NCBI GenBank assembly: GCA_024635555.1
Contig: JAGXIO010000237.1
Location: forward strand, 1 to 38,811
Length of the DNA: 38,811 nucleotides
From: Saccharicrinis sp.
GTDB lineage: Bacteria > Bacteroidota > Bacteroidia > Bacteroidales > Marinilabiliaceae
Direction of reading: 5' to 3'
The notes under the pieces were generated by a model, which was given only the letters and a program-made list of their open reading frames with translations, was not told the DNA's origin and made no database searches. A program made the translations under genes and the position numbers. The stretch's first letter is position 1; every line of letters starts with the position of its first letter. This document shows, one piece after another, positions 1-7,554 of the stretch.

Positions 1-217
1 ATTCTTTCTTATAGTCAAATTCCGAAGGTAAATCAATTACCCCACTCAAACTTTCAACAAGCGGAGTGATTGATGTTTTTGTCTCCACGTTCTGTTTAGT
101 GATGCTGTCAAGATAGGATTCAATCATTTTTGACAAACTAAGCTTATGATTGTGTGCATATATTTTAGCTCTCTCAATCACATCCTTATCTAATCTTAAT
201 ATCAACTTAGTTTTCAT
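1..217 (-). CDS. DUF6364-family antitoxin-like protein (3' end cut by window edge)
   Basis: The minus strand opens with ATG at 217-215 and stays open to base 1, giving 72 codons without a stop. The protein begins MKTKLILRLDKDVIERAKIY and continues with AHNHKLSLSKMIESYL. This is the basic N-terminal strand followed by two helices of a ribbon-helix-helix-like protein, typical of Bacteroidota DUF6364 proteins, which usually run about 75-85 residues. In known arrangements this small gene is the antitoxin and precedes a PIN-domain ribonuclease toxin. That partner would lie to the left of the window and cannot be seen. The gene is divergent from nqrA with 169 bases between the starts. The family call rests on sequence resemblance only. 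Confidence 0.7.
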   Translation of the reverse strand, partial: MKTKLILRLDKDVIERAKIYAHNHKLSLSKMIESYLDSITKQNVETKTSITPLVESLSGVIDLPSEFDYKKE

Positions 218-347
218 ATCCAATTTTTCGGTTATGTACAAATATAAAAAAAATCTTACGTCAAGCACTATTTTTTATTCATACGCTATTTAACGATTTT
301 TTTCTTTAATTGTTGGCTCAAAGGGATGGTCAAGTAAGAATTTATTG

Positions 348-355
348 TATTTTTG
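348..355 (+). promoter_or_regulatory. Candidate -7 box (TATTTTTG) for the nqr operon
   Basis: TATTTTTG fits the Bacteroidota -7 consensus TAnnTTTG and lies 31 bases before the nqrA ATG, so a transcript would have a leader of roughly 25 bases. No convincing TTG or TTTG -33 box is seen at the usual 19-21 base spacing, so this is a weak call. Confidence 0.35.
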
Positions 356-386
356 CATCGAAATTTTAAAAAACTTTTTATCAAAC

Positions 387-1736
387 ATGTCAGACGTAAT
401 CAAAATAAAAAAAGGTCTTGATATTCGGCTGGAAGGTAAGGCAGAAGCAGTATTTAGTACTGTGGAGTTACCTGAGCTCTTTGCTTTAAAGCCTGGGGAC
501 TTTCCGGGCTTGGTACCAAAGTTGGCGGTTAAGCCTGGCGACAAAGTTAAGGTGGGTTCGGTATTGTTTTACGACAAATACCGCACCGATATTAAGTTTG
601 TTTCTCCGGTTAGCGGCGAGGTTACTCTGGTAAACCGTGGCGAGCGCAGACGAATACTAGAGGTTGTGGTTAAAAATGATAACCAGAACGTGGCTGAAGA
701 GTTTGGGGCAGTTGATCCAAAGCAGGTATCAAAAGAGGAAGCAATAGAAAAAATGAAGGCAGCAGGTATGTGGCCGTTCCTTCGTCAGCGTCCTTATAAT
801 ATAATTGCTAATGCCCACGACGAGCCTAAAGGTATTTTTATTTCAGTCTTCGATTCTGCTCCCTTGGCTCCCGATTATGATTTTATCGTAGCAGGACAGG
901 AAAAAGAATTTCAGGCAGGAGTAGATGTTTTGAACAAGTTAACGCAAGGTAGTGTGCATATTGGAGTAAATCAGCAGAAGGACTCCAAATTGTTCTTATC
1001 TACCCAAAACGTTACCACACATACATTCTCTGGCCCGCATCCGGCAGGTAATGTAGGCATTCAAATTCACCATGTTTCGCCAATCAATAAGGGTGAGGTG
1101 TATTGGACCATCCAACCTCAAGAGGTTATATCCTTGGGTAAATTATTCTTAAATGGTGTTTACGATGCTACGAGGGTGATTGCCTTAACGGGTTCTGAAC
1201 TTAAAATCAGAAACTACGTTCGCACAAAAATAGGTGCCTGTATTGTGCCCTATGTTGCTAACAATGTAGCCGATGGTCATCTAAGATACATCAGCGGTAA
1301 TGTGCTCACGGGTATCAATATTGGCAAAGATGGTTATTTTAGTAGTTACCACTCTCAGCTAACTGTTATACCCGAAGGTGATACAAGTGAATTTATGGGT
1401 TGGGCAGCACCCGGCTTGGATAAATTTAGTGTTTCGCGAACTTTTTTCACATGGTTGTGCGGTAAAAAAAGATATGTGTTGGATGCCAACCTCAACGGTG
1501 GCAGACGTGCAATTATCGTGTCAGGCGAATACGACAAGGTATTGCCAATGGATATTATGCCCGAACAATTAATAAAGGGGATAATTACGCTGGATATAGA
1601 TAAAATGGAGCAACTCGGTATTTACGAAGTGGTGGAGGAAGATCTTGCCCTATGTGAATTTGTTTGTACTTCAAAGTTAGAAATTCAAAGCATCCTGCGA
1701 AAAGGCTTAGATGTGATGATTAAAGAGATGAGCTAA
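387..1736 (+). CDS. nqrA: Na+-translocating NADH:quinone reductase subunit A
   Basis: NqrA is the large cytoplasmic subunit of the Na+-NQR complex, which couples NADH oxidation and quinone reduction to sodium export. The protein has 449 residues, normal for the family, and starts MSDVIKIKKGLDIRLEGKAE, a typical NqrA opening with a lipoyl/barrel-like N-terminal half. An in-frame ATG 42 bases further upstream (345) is rejected because it adds a non-homologous leader and would overlap the candidate -7 box. It is the first gene of a six-gene operon in the canonical order A to F, with nqrB 39 bases downstream. No irregularity is seen. Identification is firm from the N-terminus, the length and the operon context. 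Confidence 0.96.
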   Translation: MSDVIKIKKGLDIRLEGKAEAVFSTVELPELFALKPGDFPGLVPKLAVKPGDKVKVGSVLFYDKYRTDIKFVSPVSGEVTLVNRGERRRILEVVVKNDNQNVAEEFGAVDPKQVSKEEAIEKMKAAGMWPFLRQRPYNIIANAHDEPKGIFISVFDSAPLAPDYDFIVAGQEKEFQAGVDVLNKLTQGSVHIGVNQQKDSKLFLSTQNVTTHTFSGPHPAGNVGIQIHHVSPINKGEVYWTIQPQEVISLGKLFLNGVYDATRVIALTGSELKIRNYVRTKIGACIVPYVANNVADGHLRYISGNVLTGINIGKDGYFSSYHSQLTVIPEGDTSEFMGWAAPGLDKFSVSRTFFTWLCGKKRYVLDANLNGGRRAIIVSGEYDKVLPMDIMPEQLIKGIITLDIDKMEQLGIYEVVEEDLALCEFVCTSKLEIQSILRKGLDVMIKEMS

Positions 1737-1775
1737 TATGTTCAGTCAATTTGTAAATATTAAAACCATAGTAAA

Positions 1776-2954
1776 TTGAAGGCATTAAGACAATATTTAG
1801 ATAACATCAAACCAAACTTCCAAAAGGGCGGAAGGTTTGAAAAATTGCACTCAACATTCGATGCTTTTGAGACCTTACTTTTTGTTCCTAATAAAACATC
1901 AAAAAGCGGTGTTCATATTCACGATGCCATTGATTCTAAAAGAACAATGTCTATTGTGGTTATGGCCTTGATACCTGCTTTGCTGTTTGGTATTTGGAAC
2001 ACAGGTTACCAGCATTTTTTGGCTTTGGGGCAACCCGATGCCGATTTTTGGCAAATGGTAGGTTACGGTGCTTTAAAAGTACTCCCTATTGTTGTGGTAG
2101 CCTACGTGGTGGGTCTTGGCATAGAGTTTATGTTTGCGCAATTTAGGGGGCACGAAGTGGCAGAGGGTTTTCTCGTTTCTGGGATGCTTATTCCTTTGGT
2201 GATGCCTGCTGATGTGCCCTTGTGGATGGTGGCCGTGGCAACTGTTTTTTCCGTAATAATTGGTAAAGAGGTGTTTGGCGGTACCGGCATGAATATTTGG
2301 AACCCGGCTTTGATAGCTAGGGCTTTCTTGTTTTTTGCCTATCCCTCAAAAATGTCGGGCGACCTTATTTGGGTTCCTGGAATGACAAATGGTGAAGGCA
2401 TTGTGGATGGTTATTCTGGAGCAACAGCATTGGGTAACGCAGCAGTTGGAAAAACAGAATTGCTAGCCAATGGAAATACTTTTGACCTGTGGCACAGCTT
2501 TATGGGGATTATACCAGGGTCAATTGGCGAAACAAGTACATTGGCCATTTTAATAGGTGCCATTGTGTTGCTGGTAACCGGAATAGGAAGTTGGAAAATT
2601 ATGGTAAGCGTTTTTGCCGGAGGCTATCTGATGGCTCTTGGGTTCAATGCCATAGGAGCTAACGCACTGATGTCGGTAGATGCTATACATCAGCTCTGTT
2701 TAGGAGGATTTGCTTTTGGTGCTGTGTTTATGGCTACCGATCCTGTATCAGGTTCGCGCACTGAAACTGGTAAGTTTATCTATGGTTTCCTCATCGGTAT
2801 TTTTGCTATGTTGATACGTGTTTTCAACCCGGCTTATCCCGAAGGCGTGATGTTGGCCATTTTATTGATGAATACTTTTGCGCCATTGATTGATAACTTA
2901 GTTGTTCAACAACACATTAAACGCCGTTTAAAACGAGTTAAAGTAAACGCTTAA
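1776..2954 (+). CDS. nqrB: Na+-translocating NADH:quinone reductase subunit B
   Basis: NqrB is the membrane subunit that carries covalent FMN and, in characterised complexes, riboflavin, and forms part of the sodium path. The 392-residue product has many hydrophobic segments and the flavinylation motif SGAT at residues 214-217 (in VDGYSGATALG), so Thr217 is the expected phosphoester-linked FMN site. The reading frame begins with TTG at 1776 (MKALRQYLDNIKPNF); no ATG in frame gives the conserved N-terminus, so a TTG start is inferred. Modification needs an ApbE-type flavin transferase, which is not encoded in this window. It is followed 12 bases later by nqrC. Confidence 0.96.
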   Translation: MKALRQYLDNIKPNFQKGGRFEKLHSTFDAFETLLFVPNKTSKSGVHIHDAIDSKRTMSIVVMALIPALLFGIWNTGYQHFLALGQPDADFWQMVGYGALKVLPIVVVAYVVGLGIEFMFAQFRGHEVAEGFLVSGMLIPLVMPADVPLWMVAVATVFSVIIGKEVFGGTGMNIWNPALIARAFLFFAYPSKMSGDLIWVPGMTNGEGIVDGYSGATALGNAAVGKTELLANGNTFDLWHSFMGIIPGSIGETSTLAILIGAIVLLVTGIGSWKIMVSVFAGGYLMALGFNAIGANALMSVDAIHQLCLGGFAFGAVFMATDPVSGSRTETGKFIYGFLIGIFAMLIRVFNPAYPEGVMLAILLMNTFAPLIDNLVVQQHIKRRLKRVKVNA

Positions 2955-2966
2955 TAAATTATAACA

Positions 2967-3662
2967 ATGGACAAACAAGGAAATTTATATACATTTCTGT
3001 ATGCATCGGCCATGGTAATTGTGGTAGCTGCGATTTTGGCCTTTGTATCGGAAACGTTAAATCCAATACAAAGCAAAAACGTTGAGGTGGCCAAAAAAAT
3101 CGACTTGTTAAAGTCGGTGGGTATCGAAAGTACGGCCAAAACAGCAGAGGCACTTTACGAGCAGCATATTGGTAGCAATACCAAGGTAATTAGCATGAGT
3201 GGCGAAGAAGTGGAAGGCAAAGCTTTTAATATTGACCTGACCAAGGAAAACCGAAAAGCAGCGGAAGAACGTAAGTATCCACTGTATATATGCACGTTGG
3301 ATAATGGGAACGAAAAGTTGATTATTCCTTTGCGAGGCGTTGGGCTATGGGGACCTATTTGGGGTTATATCTCACTTAACGAAGATAAAAAAACGGTTTT
3401 TGGGGCTACCTTCGACCATAAGGGCGAAACGCCTGGTTTGGGAGCCGAGATATCCAAGGATTTTTTTGAAGAACCTTTTAAAGGCAAAACTATTTTTGAC
3501 ACATCGGGTACTTTTACTTCTATTAAAGTGATAAAAGGTGGAGGAGCAGCCGGTAACGAACATGCTGTTGATGCCATCACTGGCGGTACTATCACCAGTA
3601 AGGGTGTGGAGGATATGTTATGGAACGGCCTTACAGGCTATAAAGAATATTTAAAAAACTAA
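2967..3662 (+). CDS. nqrC: Na+-translocating NADH:quinone reductase subunit C
   Basis: NqrC is the small periplasm-facing subunit with one N-terminal membrane helix (about residues 7-27) and a second covalently bound FMN. The 231-residue protein ends in the flavinylation region DAITGGTITSKGVEDML, where Thr208 occupies the FMN-linked position. The motif reads TGGT rather than the better-known SGAT, a tolerated variation but worth noting. The G-E-T-P-G-L-G-AEI stretch at about 153-162 is the usual conserved NqrC/RnfG block. It lies 11 bases before nqrD and is co-transcribed with it. Confidence 0.95.
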   Translation: MDKQGNLYTFLYASAMVIVVAAILAFVSETLNPIQSKNVEVAKKIDLLKSVGIESTAKTAEALYEQHIGSNTKVISMSGEEVEGKAFNIDLTKENRKAAEERKYPLYICTLDNGNEKLIIPLRGVGLWGPIWGYISLNEDKKTVFGATFDHKGETPGLGAEISKDFFEEPFKGKTIFDTSGTFTSIKVIKGGGAAGNEHAVDAITGGTITSKGVEDMLWNGLTGYKEYLKN

Positions 3663-3673
3663 ACGGTTAAAAA

Positions 3674-4330
3674 ATGAGTAGCAAAGAACCTTTGTTTTCA
3701 GCTAAAAACCGAAAACTGATAACAAACCCGCTCAACGTGCAAAACCCTATCACCATTCAGGTATTGGGTATTTGTTCGGCATTGGCGGTTACGGCTAAAT
3801 TAGAGCCGGCAATTGTAATGTCTATTTCGGTAATATTTGTGGTGGTTTTTTCCAACGTAATTATTTCATTATTACGTAACACTATCCCCGCAAGAATACG
3901 AATTATTGTTCAGCTGGTAATAGTTGCAGCTTTGGTAATTGTAGTCGACCAAATACTTAAAGCCTATGCCTACGAAGTGAGCAAGCAGTTAAGTGTATTT
4001 GTTGGATTAATTATCACCAACTGTATTATCATGGGACGCCTCGAAGCATTTGCCTTGGGCAACAAACCTTGGCAATCGGCTCTCGACGGTGTTGGTAACG
4101 GTGCCGGTTACGGTATAATCCTGATTATTGTGGCTTTCTTCCGCGAATTGTTTGGGTCGGGTACTTTAACCTTACCCGGGTTGGGCACTTTGCATATCGT
4201 TCCACAAGTGTTTTACGACTGGGGATATGCCAACAATGGTTTTATGATTTTGCCTCCAATGGCATTAATTACCGTGGGTATCATTATTTGGGTTCAACGT
4301 TCTCGTAACAAGGACTTGGTTGAATCTTAA
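3674..4330 (+). CDS. nqrD: Na+-translocating NADH:quinone reductase subunit D
   Basis: NqrD is an integral membrane subunit that, paired with NqrE, forms the inverted-repeat core of the complex. The 218-residue protein has about six hydrophobic helices. Cys34 (LGICSALAVT) and Cys117 (ITNCIIMGRLEAFA) correspond to the cysteines that, with two in NqrE, hold an intramembrane iron-sulfur centre in structurally studied complexes. The motif NCIIMGR and the GNGAGYG loop are typical. The relatives RnfE/RsxE are similar, but the operon order and the NqrF-type partner decide for NqrD. Confidence 0.95.
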   Translation: MSSKEPLFSAKNRKLITNPLNVQNPITIQVLGICSALAVTAKLEPAIVMSISVIFVVVFSNVIISLLRNTIPARIRIIVQLVIVAALVIVVDQILKAYAYEVSKQLSVFVGLIITNCIIMGRLEAFALGNKPWQSALDGVGNGAGYGIILIIVAFFRELFGSGTLTLPGLGTLHIVPQVFYDWGYANNGFMILPPMALITVGIIIWVQRSRNKDLVES

Positions 4331-4355
4331 TCATTAACGGAAAAAACTGATCTAA

Positions 4356-4973
4356 ATGGAAAATTTAATCAATATATTCGTCAAGTCTATCTTTATCGAT
4401 AACATGGTGTTTGCTTACTTCCTAGGTATGTGTTCATATCTGGCTGTATCAAAAACTGTAAAAACGTCGTTTGGGCTTGGTGTAGCGGTAGTATTTGTAT
4501 TGGCAATTACAGTGCCTGCCAACTACCTTTTAAATAAATACGTACTCGAAGAAGGTGCCCTATCTTGGTTAGGCGAAAGATTTGCAGATGTAAACCTAAG
4601 CTTTTTGAGCTTTATCATGTTTATTGCTGTAATTGCCTCCATGGTGCAATTGGTGGAGATGATTGTGGAAAAGTTTGCGCCTGCGCTATATACTTCCTTA
4701 GGTATCTTCTTGCCACTGATAGCGGTAAACTGTGCCATATTAGGTGGTTCGTTGTTTATGCAGGAACGGGAATATGCTAACTTGGCCGAAGCTACTACTT
4801 TCGGACTAGGTTCTGGTATAGGTTGGTTGCTTGCCATTGTGGGTATTGCGGCCATACGCGAAAAGTTAAAGTACTCTGATATTCCAGCTCCGTTACGCGG
4901 TTTGGGTATCACCTTTATCGTTACCGGTTTAATGGCGATAGGATTTATGAGTTTTATGGGAATTCAATTATAG
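4356..4973 (+). CDS. nqrE: Na+-translocating NADH:quinone reductase subunit E
   Basis: NqrE is the membrane partner of NqrD, of the same fold in opposite topology. The 205-residue protein has about six hydrophobic segments. Cys26 ([12 protein letters not shown]) and Cys126 ([15 protein letters not shown]) are the expected iron-ligating pair. The stop codon TAG at 4971-4973 touches the nqrF ATG at 4974 with no gap, which suggests translational coupling and equal output of the last two subunits. Length and motifs are normal for the family. Confidence 0.95.
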   Translation: MENLINIFVKSIFIDNMVFAYFLGMCSYLAVSKTVKTSFGLGVAVVFVLAITVPANYLLNKYVLEEGALSWLGERFADVNLSFLSFIMFIAVIASMVQLVEMIVEKFAPALYTSLGIFLPLIAVNCAILGGSLFMQEREYANLAEATTFGLGSGIGWLLAIVGIAAIREKLKYSDIPAPLRGLGITFIVTGLMAIGFMSFMGIQL

Positions 4974-6239
4974 ATGAATATGATATTTTTAGCAAGTCAG
5001 GCTACTGTGATAGCCACCAGCGTGATAGTATTTTTATTGGTTATACTATTATTGGTGTCCATATTATTGTATGTAAAGAAAAAACTTACACCGGCAGGAA
5101 CAGTTACGATCAATATTAACGACGGCGAAAAGGAGCTCGTTGTTGATCCGGGTCAAACATTATTAACAGCTTTAGGAAGTAATAAGATATTTCTTCCTTC
5201 CGCTTGTGGAGGTGGTGGTACTTGTGCCATGTGCCGTTGTCAGGTACACGATGGAGCAGGAAGTATTCTGCCTACCGAAACGGACTTTTTTAACCGTAAG
5301 GAGCAAGCCAACGATTGGCGTTTGGCCTGTCAGGTAAAAGTGAAGGAAGACCTGAAAATGGAAATACCCCACGAAATACTCGGTATTAAAAAATGGGAGT
5401 GTACGGTGGTTTCCAATAATAATGTGGCCACCTTTATAAAAGAATTTGTGGTGAGGTTGCCCGAGGGCGAAACCTTAGACTTTAAATCGGGGGGGTATAT
5501 CCAAATCGATGTTCCTAAAATTACGGTTGATTTCAAGGATATGGAAATTGGTGAAAAATTCCGTGACGAGTATGTAAAGTTTGGTATGTTTGACCTACAA
5601 ATGGTGAACCCCGAAGAAACATTCCGTGCCTATTCAATGGCCAATCACCCAGCTGAGGGTAATATTGTAATGCTAAATATACGTATTGCTACTCCACCTT
5701 TCGACAGGGTAAACGGTGGTTTTGCAAAGGTTAATCCCGGCATTTGCTCTTCGTATATATTCTCACGTAAGCCAGGCGATAAAGTTGTTATTTCAGGTCC
5801 TTATGGAGAGTTCTTTATCAAGGATACCGATAGAGAGATGATGTTTATTGGTGGTGGTGCAGGTATGGCGCCTATGCGTTCGCATATCTTCCACTTATTC
5901 CACACCTTAAAATCTGGCCGTAAGGTTAGTTTCTGGTACGGAGCACGTTCTAAGAAGGAGATTTTTTATCAAGACCAGTTTGAGGCCATCGAGAAGAAAT
6001 TTCCCAACTTTACCTTTACCATCGCTTTGAGTGAGCCACATGCCGATGATAACTGGGAAGGCAGCAAAGGGTTTATCCACCAAGTAATTCACGACGAATA
6101 CCTCAATAAGCATGAGGAGCCCGAGGATATAGAGTATTACCTCTGTGGTCCCCCAATGATGAACGATGCAGTTAATAAAATGCTTTATAATCTGGGCGTG
6201 CCGGATGAAATGATTGCATTCGACGATTTTGGATCGTAA
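4974..6239 (+). CDS. nqrF: Na+-translocating NADH:quinone reductase subunit F
   Basis: NqrF is the electron entry subunit: it oxidises NADH at FAD and passes electrons through a ferredoxin-type 2Fe-2S centre. The 421-residue protein has one N-terminal membrane helix (about 12-33), a ferredoxin domain with cysteine ligands Cys78, Cys84, Cys87 and Cys119 (C-x5-C-x2-C ... C), an FAD-binding block RAYSMAN at 218-224, a pyridine-nucleotide block with GGGAGMAPMRS, and the C-terminal CGPPMM motif followed by a normal C-terminus. ATG at 4974 directly follows the nqrE stop. It is the last gene of the operon and is followed by a strong terminator. Confidence 0.97.
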   Translation: MNMIFLASQATVIATSVIVFLLVILLLVSILLYVKKKLTPAGTVTININDGEKELVVDPGQTLLTALGSNKIFLPSACGGGGTCAMCRCQVHDGAGSILPTETDFFNRKEQANDWRLACQVKVKEDLKMEIPHEILGIKKWECTVVSNNNVATFIKEFVVRLPEGETLDFKSGGYIQIDVPKITVDFKDMEIGEKFRDEYVKFGMFDLQMVNPEETFRAYSMANHPAEGNIVMLNIRIATPPFDRVNGGFAKVNPGICSSYIFSRKPGDKVVISGPYGEFFIKDTDREMMFIGGGAGMAPMRSHIFHLFHTLKSGRKVSFWYGARSKKEIFYQDQFEAIEKKFPNFTFTIALSEPHADDNWEGSKGFIHQVIHDEYLNKHEEPEDIEYYLCGPPMMNDAVNKMLYNLGVPDEMIAFDDFGS

Positions 6240-6260
6240 GATATAAATGAGATATAAGTA

Positions 6261-6287
6261 AAAAAGACTCCTTCGGGGGTCTTTTTT
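6261..6287 (+). terminator. Intrinsic terminator of the nqr operon
   Basis: An 11-bp stem of AAAAAGACTCC (6261-6271) pairs with 6276-6286 around a TTCG tetraloop, with one G-T pair, and the T run at 6282-6287 follows the GC part of the stem. It lies 21 bases after the nqrF stop. The A-run/T-run symmetry means it could also stop transcription from the other strand. Confidence 0.9.
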
Positions 6288-6308
6288 GTTTTAGGGTTTT
6301 TTCTTTTG

Positions 6309-6339
6309 TTGCTATTTATAGAAACATAGTTTACCTTTG
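6309..6339 (+). promoter_or_regulatory. Bacteroidota-type promoter of the HigBA-like pair
   Basis: TTG at 6309-6311 and TACCTTTG at 6332-6339 are 20 bases apart, matching the -33 TTG / -7 TAnnTTTG promoter of Bacteroidota. The predicted start of transcription is near 6346, about 12 bases before the toxin ATG at 6358. The promoter sits just past the nqr terminator, so the pair is transcribed independently. Confidence 0.7.
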
Positions 6340-6357
6340 TTCCTGTATTCTTAGATT

Positions 6358-6693
6358 ATGGTGGAATATTTTAAAATAGTATATTCAGATGAGGTTGAAA
6401 TATTTTTAGATACCTTAGATGATAAGGTACGCAGTAAAATTATGTATAACATTGATAAGGCAAAGTTTACACAAGATCCCGAATTATTGAAAAAACTCGA
6501 TGCTGAAATATGGGAGTTTAGAACAAAATATAGCAGAATGCAGTATCGATTACTGGCTTTCTGGGATAAAAGAGATGCCTCGAAGACGCTTGTAATTGCA
6601 ACTAATGGGTTTGTTAAAAAGACCCAAAAAACACCAATGTCTGAGCTCAATAGAGCAAGACAAATAATGGAGTTTTATTTTAAAACAACGTGA
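6358..6693 (+). CDS. higB: HigB/RelE-superfamily toxin (phage Gp49-like)
   Basis: The 111-residue protein looks like a RelE/HigB-superfamily mRNA interferase of the Gp49-like type. Visible features are DDKVRSKIMYNIDKAK (helix pair), LLKKLDAEIWEFRTKYSRMQYRLLAFW (the central beta-sheet with conserved E-FR and YR-LYF-like elements) and the C-terminal block TLVIATNGFVKKTQKTPMSELNRA, which is diagnostic for this family (basic and Thr/Pro-rich after the last strand). Toxins of the family cut ribosome-bound mRNA. The gene precedes its antitoxin by one base, the toxin-first order of HigBA systems. The product is probably repressed through antitoxin binding at the promoter upstream. Confidence 0.85.
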   Translation: MVEYFKIVYSDEVEIFLDTLDDKVRSKIMYNIDKAKFTQDPELLKKLDAEIWEFRTKYSRMQYRLLAFWDKRDASKTLVIATNGFVKKTQKTPMSELNRARQIMEFYFKTT

Positions 6694-6694
6694 T

Positions 6695-7021
6695 ATGGAA
6701 ATTAAAGAAATGAAGTTTCATGATTTTGATAAACTTAAAGATAAATATATTGGTGAAGCTGGAACTCAAAATAGAGATCAGTATGAGTTTGAGCTTAAAC
6801 TTGATATCTTAGGTGAGATGATTAAACAAACTCGTAAAGAACGAAACCTAACACAAGAACAGCTTGGTGATTTGATAGGGGTAAGGAAATCTGAAATATC
6901 CAAATTGGAGCGTAACGCAAGAAATATGACAATTAGCACTGTACTTAAAATTTTTCAGGCATTGAAAGCAAAAGTAAATTTCAAAATTGAATTGGAAAGT
7001 AACGATTGGAGCATTGCTTAA
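6695..7021 (+). CDS. higA: HigA-type antitoxin, XRE helix-turn-helix
   Basis: The 108-residue protein has an XRE/Cro helix-turn-helix at about residues 41-95: IKQTRKERNLTQEQLGDLIG followed by VRKSEISKLERNARNMTISTVLKIFQALK. The first 35 residues are polar and probably form the toxin-binding arm. It starts one base after the toxin stop (TGA-T-ATG), so translation is coupled. Family members neutralise the toxin and repress their own operon. The short region to 7169 holds no gene. Confidence 0.88.
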   Translation: MEIKEMKFHDFDKLKDKYIGEAGTQNRDQYEFELKLDILGEMIKQTRKERNLTQEQLGDLIGVRKSEISKLERNARNMTISTVLKIFQALKAKVNFKIELESNDWSIA

Positions 7022-7098
7022 GTACTATTACTATATTTTACATGACTTGGGCATCTTACCGTTTTTGTAAAATTAGCTATTCCCTAAGACACATTTGA

Positions 7099-7112
7099 GA
7101 TGACCTGTCATC
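7099..7112. repeat. Small perfect inverted repeat between higA and the UPF0175 gene
   Basis: GATGAC, CT, GTCATC form a perfect 6-bp hairpin at 7099-7112, flanked by a second outer pair (ACAT at 7091-7094, ATGT at 7115-7118). It lies 57 bases before the UPF0175 ATG and could be an operator or an RNA hairpin. No T-run follows, so a terminator is unlikely. Confidence 0.4.
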
Positions 7113-7169
7113 CATATGTAAGGAAGATTGTTATAAGTTGTGGGGTCATACCATTAATTTTATATTTTA

Positions 7170-7436
7170 ATGAAAACTATTATAATACCCGTTGAGGTTT
7201 CAAAAGATATTCTGATTTCATTAAATCAGTCAGAACAGGAGTTAAAAAGTCGATTTCAAATGGCCATTGCTATTTCGCTTTTTCACGAAGGGAAGTTAAC
7301 GCTCGGAAAGGCCATTCAGCTTTCAGGCACTTCGAGGTATGATTTTGAAAAGTCGCTGGCTAAGAGCAAAATTTCGGTATCGGATATTGATGTAGATCAA
7401 GTTCTATCTGACGTAAATAAAATTTCCAAAATTTAG
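7170..7436 (+). CDS. UPF0175-family small protein, probably an orphan antitoxin
   Basis: The 88-residue protein resembles the UPF0175 family: an N-terminal strand (MKTIIIPVEVSKDILISL), a helix (EQELKSRFQMAIAISLFHEGKLTLGKAIQL) and a helix-turn-helix-like C-terminus (LGKAIQLSGTSRYDFEKSLAKSKI). UPF0175 genes are commonly found just upstream of a PIN-fold DUF3368 toxin gene. No such partner follows here; the next gene is the unrelated AsmA-like gene 118 bases away. It may therefore be a solitary relic of a toxin-antitoxin module or a DNA-binding regulator. The neighbouring HigBA pair supports a small toxin-antitoxin island. Confidence 0.7.
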   Translation: MKTIIIPVEVSKDILISLNQSEQELKSRFQMAIAISLFHEGKLTLGKAIQLSGTSRYDFEKSLAKSKISVSDIDVDQVLSDVNKISKI

Positions 7437-7515
7437 CATAAGATACCTTTTGGGGGCTGTTTTGTTTCTTAAATTATCTTACTTGGAAATTCTTTTTTTA
7501 CATTAGTGCATCAGC

Positions 7516-7523
7516 TATCTTTG
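7516..7523 (+). promoter_or_regulatory. Candidate -7 box (TATCTTTG) upstream of the AsmA-like gene
   Basis: TATCTTTG matches TAnnTTTG and lies 31 bases before the ATG at 7555. No well-spaced -33 TTG is visible, so the assignment is tentative. Confidence 0.35.
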
Positions 7524-7554
7524 ATCTTTAGCTACATATCTTTATACTTACTGA

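Noticed and set aside
345-386. Upstream ATG for nqrA at 345
   Set aside because: It adds a non-homologous leader of 14 residues and coincides with the candidate promoter; ATG 387 gives the conserved NqrA N-terminus.
290-544. Minus-strand open frame of 84 codons across the nqrA start
   Set aside because: Overlaps the well-supported nqrA coding region and its promoter; low-complexity basic composition.
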